From contig NZ_JADMKB010000153.1 in the NCBI RefSeq assembly GCF_018780075.1, forward strand, positions 1 through 64,000: a DNA stretch of 64,000 nucleotides. The letters are read 5' to 3'. This DNA comes from Hydrogenophaga sp. (GTDB taxonomy: Bacteria > Pseudomonadota > Gammaproteobacteria > Burkholderiales > Burkholderiaceae_C). A program made the translations under genes and the position numbers. A model generated the notes under the pieces. That model did no database searches and was not told the origin of the DNA. It was given only the letters and a program-made list of their open reading frames with translations. Shown here piece by piece: positions 46,803 through 55,401 of this stretch. Each line of letters opens with the position of its first letter. Position 1 is the stretch's first letter.

Positions 46803-49096
46803 AGAACGACAACGCACTCGAAGCGCTCTTGCGCCCGCCAGTCGAGCTGTGGAGCACGGCCATGGCATGGGGTGTGGCGTTGGTGGCCATCGCTGCGCCC
46901 TGGGCCTTGATGATGCCGCCCGTGCTGGGCTGGGCCATTGCCGTTCTCGCTGGCTACTTCGGATGGGTCCGCTGCAAACAGGCTATCGAGATCCTGCGCT
47001 ACCAGCACGGGATGAAATATTACAAGGTCACCAAGGTGGCCCCGCACAAGATTCCCGTAGGCGCGGGCCAGTATTACCTGGGTCAAGGCTTCGAATGGAC
47101 CCAGCAGCACACACAGCGCAAGCGCGATGCCACGCGAACGGATGCGGAGCGGTTTGTCAGGCCGCAGCCACGCGAACTGGCCTTGCGCAAGGTGGGCGTG
47201 CAACTTCGGGAGTGGTCTGTATCGGTCCCTGAACTGCCCTCAAAGCTCAAGGCAGTGAAACAGGTCGCTGGCGTGATCGCGAATTACGACAGCTGGCTGA
47301 ACCCCTTCCAGGCCCATGCCGATCTGGGAGGTTCGCCCATCCTTCACGGTGTCGGCGCGCTGGCTGAGCGGCCCATCACCATGCGCCAGTCATCGCGCAC
47401 GGGTCACATGATCGTGCTGGGCACCACGCGGGTGGGCAAGACGCGCATGCTGGAGATGCTGGCCACCCAGGACATCCATGCGGGACACGTGACCATCGTC
47501 ATCGATCCCAAGGGCGATGCTGACCTCATGCTGCGGCTGTATGCCGAGGCGCAGCGCGCCGGGCGCGCCGATCAGTTCTACCTGTTTCACCTGGGCTACC
47601 CGGACATTTCCGCGCGCTACAACGGCATCGGCAACTTCAGTCGCATCACCGAGGTGGCAGGCCGTGCCACCAACGCCCTGCCCTCGTCGGGCAACAGCGC
47701 GGCGTTCAAAGAATTCTCCTGGCGCTTCACGAACATCGTGGCGCAGGCACAGGTCGCGCTGGGTCGCGTGCCGACCTACGAGACGCTGCTGGCCGACGTG
47801 ACAGGCATCGACCCCCTGTTCATGGACTACGCCATGATGGTCTTCCGGGCCAAGGCCGCAGAGGGCCAGTTCACCGACTTCCAGGACCGTCTGGAGCACC
47901 TGGCCGGCCTGATCGAGAAAAAGAAGGCGCCCGTCCCGCGCAGCCTGGCCGACCGCCCGGTCGAGCTGGTCGCCATGTTCCTGCTCATCAAGGAAGCTCG
48001 GATCGTTGACAAAGTGTTGACGGGCCTGGCCGCAGCTTTCTCGTATGAGCGCAGCTTCTACGAAAAGATCATCGCCAGCCTGGGGCCGTTCCTGGAGAAG
48101 CTCACCTCCGGCGCCGTGGGCAAGCTGATCTCTCCAGACTATTTCGATCCCGACGACAAGCGCCCGATCTTCGACTGGATGACGGTCATGCGCCAGGGCG
48201 GCATCGTCTACGTGGGCCTTGATGCCTTGTCCGATGCGGTGGTGTCCTCAGCGGTCGGCAACAGCATGCTGGCCGACCTGGTGTCCGTGGGCGGCAAGCT
48301 CTACAAGTCCGGGCTAGATCCGCACCACCCTGAGGGCAAGATCATCCTGCCGACGGTGTGCTGTCATTTCGACGAGGTGAACGAAATCTGTGGTCCCGAG
48401 TTCGTGCCCATGGTCAACAAGCTGGGCGGCTCCGGGTTTCGTATCACGGCCTACACCCAGTCGATGTTCGACATCGAGGCCAAGGTTGGCGACAAGGCCA
48501 AAGCGGGCCAGATTCTGGACAACTTCAACCACCTGGTGATGCTCCGGGTCCGCTCGGTCACCACGGCCAACCTGTTGGCCGAACAGGTGCCGCAGGTGGA
48601 TGTGGTGCACCTGACCCCCATGAGCGGCGTCAGCGACACCGCTGCCGAAGGCACTGGCGTGGACTTCACCAGCCGCAACAACGACATCGTGACCACCACC
48701 AAGGTCGCCATGATCGAAGCGGCCGATGTGCTGGAGCTGCCGCAAGGCCAAGCATTTGCCTTGCTTGAAGGCAACCGGCGATTCAAGCTGCGCATCCCGT
48801 TGGCCGACACCGCCAACGATCCGTTCGTGCCCGAGTCGCTCAAGAAGGTCGCGACGGACATGAAAGCACGCTACCGGACATCCGAGCAGTGGGCTCGCGA
48901 AACCGATTGGCTGGGCAATCAACCTTTGGGTGCCAATGCCACAGGCGTGATCGACACCAACCTGGCCTTCGGCGAGGAAGATGAATCCGTGGCTGAGGGC
49001 AGCGAAGCCGCCCATGCTGGGACGGAAGCACGCAGCGCTGCACAAACCGTTGAAGCCAACACGGCCTTCACCGAGATGGCTGGAGGTCTGGGATGA
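46799..49096 (+). CDS. traD: Conjugative coupling factor TraD (SXT/TOL subfamily)
   Basis: A 765-residue VirD4-type coupling ATPase linking the relaxosome to the secretion channel at the inner membrane. Two N-terminal membrane segments (STAMAWGVALVAIAAPWALMM and VLGWAIAVLAGYFGW) precede the P-loop (LGTTRVGKTRM, ~residues 210-220) with VIDPKGDADLM nearby, the Walker B-like FDEVNEICG and the arginine-finger region further on. ATG 46799 overlaps the previous stop (ATGA) and is preferred over a longer frame. Confidence 0.9.
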   Translation: MKNDNALEALLRPPVELWSTAMAWGVALVAIAAPWALMMPPVLGWAIAVLAGYFGWVRCKQAIEILRYQHGMKYYKVTKVAPHKIPVGAGQYYLGQGFEWTQQHTQRKRDATRTDAERFVRPQPRELALRKVGVQLREWSVSVPELPSKLKAVKQVAGVIANYDSWLNPFQAHADLGGSPILHGVGALAERPITMRQSSRTGHMIVLGTTRVGKTRMLEMLATQDIHAGHVTIVIDPKGDADLMLRLYAEAQRAGRADQFYLFHLGYPDISARYNGIGNFSRITEVAGRATNALPSSGNSAAFKEFSWRFTNIVAQAQVALGRVPTYETLLADVTGIDPLFMDYAMMVFRAKAAEGQFTDFQDRLEHLAGLIEKKKAPVPRSLADRPVELVAMFLLIKEARIVDKVLTGLAAAFSYERSFYEKIIASLGPFLEKLTSGAVGKLISPDYFDPDDKRPIFDWMTVMRQGGIVYVGLDALSDAVVSSAVGNSMLADLVSVGGKLYKSGLDPHHPEGKIILPTVCCHFDEVNEICGPEFVPMVNKLGGSGFRITAYTQSMFDIEAKVGDKAKAGQILDNFNHLVMLRVRSVTTANLLAEQVPQVDVVHLTPMSGVSDTAAEGTGVDFTSRNNDIVTTTKVAMIEAADVLELPQGQAFALLEGNRRFKLRIPLADTANDPFVPESLKKVATDMKARYRTSEQWARETDWLGNQPLGANATGVIDTNLAFGEEDESVAEGSEAAHAGTEARSAAQTVEANTAFTEMAGGLG

Positions 49097-49857
49097 GCGC
49101 GGCACCGAGCAAAGGGCCAGCCCGTGCCCGCACGCGGGGACCGGTCGAGCTGGGCCTGGAAGTGGCTTTCGGGTTGTTGTTCGTCACCCTCTTTGCCTGG
49201 TTCATCGGCGTCCTGATCGAGATCGTGGGCTCGTACACGCTGTGGCGGGAGGAAGGTGAGCTTCACTCCCAGGAGATCGTCGCCCAGGATCTGGAGTACA
49301 TCGCCATGGCGCCGCGCAGCTTGCTGGTGCGTGACACCGTTGAATGGTCCCACCGCGTGGTGGGCTGGGTCGAGCTGCCTTACGAACGGGTGGGCCTCAA
49401 GCGCTGGTACGAGCGTTTGCACGGAGAGAACGCGCCCGTGCTGTCGCAGCCCTCGGCCCAACAGTCGATCCTGAGCCAGCGCGTGGGCAAGGCCAATGCC
49501 TCCCTGCAGCACAACCTGAGCAAGTGGGTGCTGATGTCCATGTACGTCGCGCAAGACGTGCTGTTGCGACTGAGCGTGGCCGCTTTCGCCCTGCCCGCTT
49601 TTGTCCTCGCCTGCATGGTCGGCATCGTCGATGGACTGGTGCGCCGAGACCTGCGGCGATGGGGCGGTGGACGGGAAAGCTCCTTCGTCTACCACCACGC
49701 CAAACGCTACACGCAATGGGCACTCACAGGCGGTTTCGGCCTGTACCTGGCCTGGCCGTTTGGCGGCTTCAACCCGGCCTACATGGTGTTCGTTTTCACG
49801 ATGCTCGTCGCTTTCACGATGTCCACAGCAGTCGCCGCCTTCAAGAAATATGTCTGA
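49093..49857 (+). CDS. TIGR03747 (PFL_4697) family ICE membrane protein
   Basis: A 254-residue inner-membrane protein with about four hydrophobic segments (VAFGLLFVTLFAWFIGVLIEIVG; LLRLSVAAFALPAFVLACMVGIVDG; two near the C-terminus). DGLVRRDLRRWGGGRESSFVYHHAKR is the family hallmark. It overlaps traD by four bases and probably works with it. Confidence 0.85.
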   Translation: MSAAPSKGPARARTRGPVELGLEVAFGLLFVTLFAWFIGVLIEIVGSYTLWREEGELHSQEIVAQDLEYIAMAPRSLLVRDTVEWSHRVVGWVELPYERVGLKRWYERLHGENAPVLSQPSAQQSILSQRVGKANASLQHNLSKWVLMSMYVAQDVLLRLSVAAFALPAFVLACMVGIVDGLVRRDLRRWGGGRESSFVYHHAKRYTQWALTGGFGLYLAWPFGGFNPAYMVFVFTMLVAFTMSTAVAAFKKYV

Positions 49858-49885
49858 CCCAACCCATCAACCCACTGGAGCCTCT

Positions 49886-50251
49886 ATGTCCCACAAGCAA
49901 GTCCAGGCCGCGCCGCATGTGGTGCAGCCCACCGAACAGCCCAAGGCGCACCGCGCATGGTTGATCGCCATGCTGATCGCCTGCGCCAGCGCGGCCCCCA
50001 TGGCGCAGGCCGCATCGGGCGATACCGACACCGAGCGCGAGAACCTCGCTCGCATTGATTCGGAGCTGGAGCGGGTGCAGGTGATGGTGAAGGACGCTGC
50101 AGACCGCGCCCCGAGCGGGCAGCGCGTCAAGTTCCGCTACGACTGGTTGCTGCAAGACCTGCAGTTGCTGCGCAAAGGCGTGGCGGACCACGTTGACGCG
50201 CCGCGCCAACCGCGCCCGGTGCCGCCGCTTCGCGGCGACTACCGCCAGTAA
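49886..50251 (+). CDS. RAQPRD-family ICE protein
   Basis: A 121-residue periplasmic protein with a signal peptide (WLIAMLIACASAAPMAQA). The mature part, ENLARIDSELERVQVMVKDAA and RVKFRYDWLLQDLQLLRKGVADHVDAPRQPRPV, fits the RAQPRD family, whose name motif appears here in altered form. It lies between PFL_4697 and PFL_4701 genes as usual. Confidence 0.8.
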   Translation: MSHKQVQAAPHVVQPTEQPKAHRAWLIAMLIACASAAPMAQAASGDTDTERENLARIDSELERVQVMVKDAADRAPSGQRVKFRYDWLLQDLQLLRKGVADHVDAPRQPRPVPPLRGDYRQ

Positions 50252-50270
50252 GGCCACGGGAAATCACACG

Positions 50271-50504
50271 ATGAATTCCACCATGGCCGCCGCCTTCGAG
50301 GTGGGCTCGGGGGTAGACCCCAGCGCACTGAGGGTTTCGATTCAGGTGATCGCCATGGGCGTGATCTTTCTCGTGTTTGCCTGGGTCATGTCCCAGATTT
50401 TCAGCGCCTATCAGAGCGACCGTGCAACGGTCTCTGAGGCAGTCACAAGTTCCCTCAAAGCCACCGTGATTTTGTGCTTGTTGGTCACGGTGATTTTCTG
50501 GTGA
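50271..50504 (+). CDS. TIGR03758 (PFL_4701) family small ICE membrane protein
   Basis: A 77-residue protein with two membrane helices (VIAMGVIFLVFAWVMSQIFSAY and ATVILCLLVTVIFW). FEVGSGVDPSALRV and the overall form fit the PFL_4701 family. Likely part of the mating-pair channel or a pilin-like component. Confidence 0.82.
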   Translation: MNSTMAAAFEVGSGVDPSALRVSIQVIAMGVIFLVFAWVMSQIFSAYQSDRATVSEAVTSSLKATVILCLLVTVIFW

Positions 50505-50574
50505 CGCAAGTCGCCATCTCGGTGCCCTTGTTCCTCAACTTGCTCATTTGATTTTTTAACCAGGAGAAATGTCC

Positions 50575-50976
50575 ATGTCACCTCATCCCCTCGTCAACAA
50601 GGTGCGTGCTGCGCGCAGCAAGCTCAGCCAGTGGGCACTTGTCCCCGGCGTTGCCCTCATGTGCAGCCCGGTGTTCGCCGCGCTACCCACCATGCCCACA
50701 CCGGGCACCGACATGAACGGCAACGCGGTCGCAGCCGGCGACTGGATGGGCTCCATGAGTGCCTGGTTCAAGGCCGGTCTCGCGATTCTGGGCCTGGTGT
50801 TGCTGGCTTTCATGTTCTTCAAGGTCGTCGGCGGCGCCGTCACCAAGTGGGGTGAGTACACCAAGGGGCGTGCGGACATCGGTGACCTGAAGGAGTACCT
50901 GATCATGGGCATCATCGTGGTGGGCTTTGCCATCCTGATGGTGACCTATGCGTTCCAGACCATCGGTCAGACCTGA
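50575..50976 (+). CDS. TIGR03745 (PFL_4702) family ICE membrane protein
   Basis: A 133-residue protein: signal sequence (ALVPGVALMCSPVFAALP), then two membrane helices (FKAGLAILGLVLLAFMFFKVVGGAV and YLIMGIIVVGFAILMVTYAFQTI) with GEYTKGRADIGDLKEY between them. The layout resembles VirB2/TrbC-type pilins. ATG 50575 has AGGAG at the right distance; an ATG six bases earlier is too close to it. Confidence 0.83.
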   Translation: MSPHPLVNKVRAARSKLSQWALVPGVALMCSPVFAALPTMPTPGTDMNGNAVAAGDWMGSMSAWFKAGLAILGLVLLAFMFFKVVGGAVTKWGEYTKGRADIGDLKEYLIMGIIVVGFAILMVTYAFQTIGQT

Positions 50977-50998
50977 TCGGCGCTGAGCGAGAACCAGC

Positions 50999-51478
50999 AT
51001 GAACGCAGAAGCCGAATCAGAACGCAACGCTCAGCAGGAGGCCGACCCGACGCGCTTTCGTGCGCCGGTCACGGACCGTGTGAACGTCGAGCCCGCGATC
51101 ATTCGCGGCATGACCGTGACGGAGGCCAAGGTCATTTCCTGGGTGACCGTTCCGCTGTTCCTACTGCTCGGCGGCATCTTGTTGCTGATCACCGGCTTCT
51201 GGCAGTTCATCCTGGTCCTCGGCGTCGCAGGCCCCTTGGTGTCTCTCTGGTACGCCTCGGCGTACCTGCAAAAGGCCAAGCGCGGTCGCCCGGACGGGTA
51301 CTACACCCAGGCCATCCACCTGTGGCTGGCCAAGCGCGGCTTGGTCACCAACAAGTTCCTCACCCACAACGGCCAGTGGGATCTCGGACGTTCCTTGGAC
51401 CTCAATCTCGCTCATCCGTATGAGCTGAATGCGAAATCCGCCAAGACGCACACCACCACCCAACGCAAGACACCATGA
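50999..51478 (+). CDS. TIGR03750 family conjugative transfer protein
   Basis: A 159-residue inner-membrane protein. Family marks: DRVNVEPAIIRGMTVTEAKV, two membrane helices (VTVPLFLLLGGILLLITGFWQFILVLG), then LQKAKRGRPDGYYTQAIHLWLAKRG. The position before PFL_4703 is standard; comparable in place to VirB3/TraL. Four-base overlap with the next gene. Confidence 0.83.
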   Translation: MNAEAESERNAQQEADPTRFRAPVTDRVNVEPAIIRGMTVTEAKVISWVTVPLFLLLGGILLLITGFWQFILVLGVAGPLVSLWYASAYLQKAKRGRPDGYYTQAIHLWLAKRGLVTNKFLTHNGQWDLGRSLDLNLAHPYELNAKSAKTHTTTQRKTP

Positions 51479-52287
51479 GCAGCCAACAATCCCTGGACGC
51501 CCTCGCCAATGAGCGCGCGAGCCACGCCAACACACGGCGCTTGTTTCTGGGTCTGACCATCGTCTCGGTGGTCGGCATGGCGCTCCTGTGGGCCAAGCCC
51601 AAGCAGATCGACCTGCACATCAACCCGGACCTGCGTGCTGGTGAGCAGGTGACCGTCTCGAACGGTACGGCGCCCGTGCCCAATCCCAACGTGTACAGCT
51701 TCGCTTACTACGTGTGGCAGCAGGTCAACCGCTGGCAAACCGATGGTGGCGCCGATTACGGCACCCAGATCTACAACTTCCAGTCCTACCTGACACCCCG
51801 TTGTCAGGCCCAGCTCCAGGGCGACATGGATGCCCGCAGCCGCAGCGGCGAGCTGCGCATGCGCACGCGCCAGATCACAGAAATCCCTGGCCTCGGTTTT
51901 CAGGACAACCGCGTCCTCAGCGAAGGCCCTGCCGCATGGAATGTGCTGCTGGACATGCAGGTGATGGAAACGTTCCGTGGCCAGGCCGTCAAGGACACCT
52001 TTGTCCGCTACCCCGTTCGGGTGGTGCGCTTCGATGTGGACCGCGAGCGCAACCCATTCCGCCTGGCCTTGGACTGCTTTGGCAGCAACAAGCCCGCCCG
52101 CATTGACGTGAAGGACAGCGCCGTCAGCGGTTCGACCGCAGCCAGCGTGGCACCCGCGTTGCTGCCCGGCCTGAGCGATCAACCGGCCTCGGCCCTGGGT
52201 TCACAGAACCGGGACATGCCTGCGGTCGCTGTGCCCCCTGCTGCTCCAGTGGCACTGCCTGCAGCCGGTGCGCTCTTGAAACCTTGA
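51475..52287 (+). CDS. TIGR03746 (PFL_4703) family ICE protein (VirB8/TraE-like)
   Basis: A 270-residue protein with one N-terminal membrane helix (RRLFLGLTIVSVVGMALLWA). A periplasmic domain with VYSFAYYVWQQVNRWQTDGGADYGTQIYNFQSYLTPRCQAQLQ follows, typical of PFL_4703. The arrangement is like TraE/VirB8 scaffold proteins. The C-terminus is Ala/Pro/Val-rich. It starts within the preceding stop codon. Confidence 0.85.
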   Translation: MSSQQSLDALANERASHANTRRLFLGLTIVSVVGMALLWAKPKQIDLHINPDLRAGEQVTVSNGTAPVPNPNVYSFAYYVWQQVNRWQTDGGADYGTQIYNFQSYLTPRCQAQLQGDMDARSRSGELRMRTRQITEIPGLGFQDNRVLSEGPAAWNVLLDMQVMETFRGQAVKDTFVRYPVRVVRFDVDRERNPFRLALDCFGSNKPARIDVKDSAVSGSTAASVAPALLPGLSDQPASALGSQNRDMPAVAVPPAAPVALPAAGALLKP

Positions 52288-52302
52288 TGAAGGAATCTGA
52301 AC

Positions 52303-53406
52303 ATGACACAACCATCACGCTTCCGTCTGATCCAGCGTCCAAGCCAAACGGCACTCACCCTGGCCATGGGCCTGGTGAGCTGTATCGCCTTCTCCGCTTT
52401 TGCGCAGGTCCATGACCTGGGCACCGTCGGCGCAGCGCCTGAACTGATCGGCACAGCACCGGTGAATCCACCCATGGTCGCAGCGGCACCCGCAGCCGCA
52501 TCGGCCAAGTCCGCGCCCATGGTGGGCGATCTCGACCTTGGGCAGAACATGGGTGAAGCGACATCCGGGAAAGCAGCCGCCGCAGCTGTCGCCGGGGTCG
52601 CCCGCAAGGCCGCTCAGGAAGCCGAACAGGGCCGTTCGGCTTCCCCCAATGCGCGCAAAAAGCCGGTGATCAATGCCTTGCCCGCCCACCGCGAGGGCGT
52701 TGAACGCGCCGTCTTTGCCCGCCTGCCGGTGCGGGTGGGTCTGCCGGTGAAGCGCGAACGCCTGATCACCCTGCCCTCTCCCGCAGTCCTGCATGTACCC
52801 AGTGACATCGAGGCCGTGGCCCGTGTGGAGGCCATCGACCGAACGATCTATGTCACGGCACTGGTCCCGTTCACCTCCATTCGCATCGTGGCCGAGCTGA
52901 TCGAAGGCGGGCAGCAGATTCCGTTGGACCTGGTGGCCAATGCGCAAACCGCCGCCGCCAGCCAGGAGCTGGAGATTTTCATTGAACGCGGCCGGGGCAC
53001 TGCTGCTGAGGCTCAGGCTGCGGCCACCGCCGATGAGACACCGGCTGCGGACATGGTGGAACTGACCCGGTTCGCCTCACGCATGTTGTACGCACCCCGG
53101 CGTCTCGCCGTGGGGCAACCGGGCGTCAGCCAGGTGCAGGTGAGCAACCGCCCTGTGGTGGGTCTGGTGCGCGGCGCTCTCGTCGAAACCGTACCGATGG
53201 GCCAGTGGCGCTCGGCAGGTCTGTATGTCACAGCCGTTCGCATCACCAACAAGTCCAAGCAGCCCTTGGAGATCCCGTTGGACAACCTGCGCGGCAAATG
53301 GATCGCTGTCACCGCCCAGCACGGACGGCTGGGCGCGGCCGGCAGCGAAACCGACACCAGCGCGCTCTACCTGATCTGCGACCGGGCGTTTGACGCCTGC
53401 CTCTGA
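52303..53406 (+). CDS. TIGR03749 (PFL_4704) family ICE protein (TraK-like)
   Basis: A 367-residue exported protein with an N-terminal hydrophobic signal (TLAMGLVSCIAFSAFA). An Ala-rich linker follows, then the conserved region starting EGVERAVFARLPVRVGLPVKRERLITLPSPAVLHVP and, near the C-terminus, GLYVTAVRITNKSKQPLEIPLDNLRGKWIAVTAQHGRLG. By position it is the TraK/VirB9-like outer-ring component. Confidence 0.85.
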   Translation: MTQPSRFRLIQRPSQTALTLAMGLVSCIAFSAFAQVHDLGTVGAAPELIGTAPVNPPMVAAAPAAASAKSAPMVGDLDLGQNMGEATSGKAAAAAVAGVARKAAQEAEQGRSASPNARKKPVINALPAHREGVERAVFARLPVRVGLPVKRERLITLPSPAVLHVPSDIEAVARVEAIDRTIYVTALVPFTSIRIVAELIEGGQQIPLDLVANAQTAAASQELEIFIERGRGTAAEAQAAATADETPAADMVELTRFASRMLYAPRRLAVGQPGVSQVQVSNRPVVGLVRGALVETVPMGQWRSAGLYVTAVRITNKSKQPLEIPLDNLRGKWIAVTAQHGRLGAAGSETDTSALYLICDRAFDACL

Positions 53407-53416
53407 GGAACACACC

Positions 53417-54859
53417 ATGGCAGTCAAACAAAACACGTTGCTTCCGGTTCTGGGCGTTTTGGGCTTGGTGATCGTGGGCACCATCCTGTATCAGCAATTC
53501 ACCTCTGACGGCGCTGAGAAGCCGGGCGACCCCATCGCTCAAGTTCCCAAGCCTGCGCCATTGCCCGCTGAAAAAGGCGCCGATGGGGACAACCCCACCG
53601 AAACCCTCAAGTCGGTGGTGGCCAGCAATGAAGAATTGCGCAAAGATGTCCAAGCGATCCTCAAGCGCAACGAGGAACTGGAGAAAGGCGCCGCCACGGG
53701 GCATGCGGTTCCGAAAAGCGCTCCCGAACAGGGCACGGGGGGAATCACGATGGACGCTGCAGGGCGTGCCGCCGACAACCTGCTCAACGGCATGCCTTCC
53801 TTCAACGGCCCTGCGCCAAAGAATCTGCCCGGTTCGCAGGTGGGCCGGGTGATCAACGCAGCGCCCATCGTTGGCGACATGGCGCTCGATCCCGCTGAGG
53901 GCATGCCTGGTGCAGTGGCCTACCAAAAGAAGATTCCGCTCGGGTTTGCCGCCTTTGAAGACACCCGAAACCGCAATCAGGGACCGGTACAGACCCAGTA
54001 CGTCCGCACCACGGCCACATCGGGCGGTGCGGATGGTGCCGCCATGCAGGCAGGCGCAGGGCGCGGTGCGGCGCAGGCTCGCGCCAGCGAACCCGTGGAC
54101 GAGGCTTACTTCACCATCCCAGAGAACGCCACGCTGGTGGGCGTGAAGGCCATGACCAGCATCATCGGCCGGGTGCCAATCGACGGGCGAGTCACCGATC
54201 CGATGCAGTTCAAAGCCGTCGTTGGTCGCGAGAACCTCGCAGCCAACGGGTGGGAGTTGCCCGACGACCTCGCCGGCATGATCGTGACCGGTGTGGCCAT
54301 CGGCGACATGGCACTGTCCTGCTCAGAGGGAAAGATCCGTTCGGCCACCTTCGTGTTCAACGACGGCACGATCCGCACCGTCTCCTCACGTGCCCGAGCA
54401 GGGTCCGGTGGAGGGAGCGGAATTTCGGGTGACCTGGGGTTCATCAGCGATCCACACGGCAACCCTTGCATCGCTGGCAAGTTCGTGACCAATGCACCCG
54501 CCTACCTGACCGACATCGTCGGTGCACGCACCTTGGGTGTCGCAGCCTCAGCGTTCGCAGACGCGGCCAAGCTGGTCACACAGAACAGCTCCACGGGTTC
54601 CACCACCACCCAGATCACCGACACCAACCGGTACGTCCTGGGCCAAGCCGTATCGGGTGCCAGCGACGAGTTCACGACCTGGTTGCTCAGCCGCCTCAAG
54701 AACAGTTTCGATGCCGTGGTTACCCCATCTGGCCACGAGCTGGTCGTTCATCTGGATCAGGAGCTTCGACTGGACAAGTTGGTCAACGCCCGGAAATTGA
54801 CCCACCGTCAACAAGCCTCACAAACGTCTACCCGTGGAGCACTCTATGGCCTCGAATAA
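53417..54859 (+). CDS. TIGR03752 (PFL_4705) family ICE protein (TraB/VirB10-like)
   Basis: A 480-residue protein with one N-terminal membrane helix (LLPVLGVLGLVIVGTILYQQF) and a coiled-coil region (LKSVVASNEELRKDVQAILKRNEELEKG). A periplasmic beta-rich domain contains AYFTIPENATLVGVKAMTSIIGRVPIDG, characteristic of TraB/VirB10-like proteins. The C-terminus is TraB-like too. It spans both membranes as the core-channel protein in this family. Confidence 0.87.
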   Translation: MAVKQNTLLPVLGVLGLVIVGTILYQQFTSDGAEKPGDPIAQVPKPAPLPAEKGADGDNPTETLKSVVASNEELRKDVQAILKRNEELEKGAATGHAVPKSAPEQGTGGITMDAAGRAADNLLNGMPSFNGPAPKNLPGSQVGRVINAAPIVGDMALDPAEGMPGAVAYQKKIPLGFAAFEDTRNRNQGPVQTQYVRTTATSGGADGAAMQAGAGRGAAQARASEPVDEAYFTIPENATLVGVKAMTSIIGRVPIDGRVTDPMQFKAVVGRENLAANGWELPDDLAGMIVTGVAIGDMALSCSEGKIRSATFVFNDGTIRTVSSRARAGSGGGSGISGDLGFISDPHGNPCIAGKFVTNAPAYLTDIVGARTLGVAASAFADAAKLVTQNSSTGSTTTQITDTNRYVLGQAVSGASDEFTTWLLSRLKNSFDAVVTPSGHELVVHLDQELRLDKLVNARKLTHRQQASQTSTRGALYGLE

Positions 54860-55343
54860 CTTCACCCACCTGACCCGCATTGCATCCGTTGCGGCATGTG
54901 TTCTGTCTCTCCTGGCACTCACTGCGTGCTCGGTCAGCGGACCGCGTGAGTCCCCCCTCAATGAGGTCACAGCGGGCAGTCCCACGGTGTCTGAAGTCTT
55001 TCGTGGCACCGATGGTGCGCAGACGGACAACAACCGCGCCAAAGAGCGATTCAACGTCAGCGGACGCGCGCGACCTGTTGGGCAGCTGGACGCGCAGCAA
55101 AGCCCGTACTGGACCCCTCTGCAACCGATGCAGCAGCGTTTCTCCCGCGTGCCCAACCCGGACATGGTGATGGTGGTCTATCCCCACCTTTCTCGTGGCA
55201 AGTACCCGGTGCCGGGCTATGTGACGGTGTTCCCGATGTACGAGCAAACGCAGTACGCCCTCCCTGGGGAAGTCGAGCAGGAAGACGGCGAGGCGCGCGA
55301 GCGCTACATGTCCGCCCCTCCGGGCAAGACGGCCACGCGCTGA
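54846..55343 (+). CDS. TIGR03751 family conjugative transfer lipoprotein (VirB7/TraV-like)
   Basis: A 165-residue lipoprotein. The signal ends in the lipobox LTAC (lipidated Cys at residue 27). The mature part has PYWTPLQPMQQRFSRVPNPDMVMVVYPHLSRGKYPVPGYVTVFPMYE, the core of the TIGR03751 family. ATG 54846 has GGAG nine bases upstream and overlaps the preceding gene by 14 bases. It likely anchors the outer-membrane core. Confidence 0.85.
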   Translation: MASNNFTHLTRIASVAACVLSLLALTACSVSGPRESPLNEVTAGSPTVSEVFRGTDGAQTDNNRAKERFNVSGRARPVGQLDAQQSPYWTPLQPMQQRFSRVPNPDMVMVVYPHLSRGKYPVPGYVTVFPMYEQTQYALPGEVEQEDGEARERYMSAPPGKTATR

Positions 55344-55401
55344 TCACCCACTCGAACCGCCTTTCACATCTTCAATCGACGCAGAGCAAGAGAACACAAC
55401 C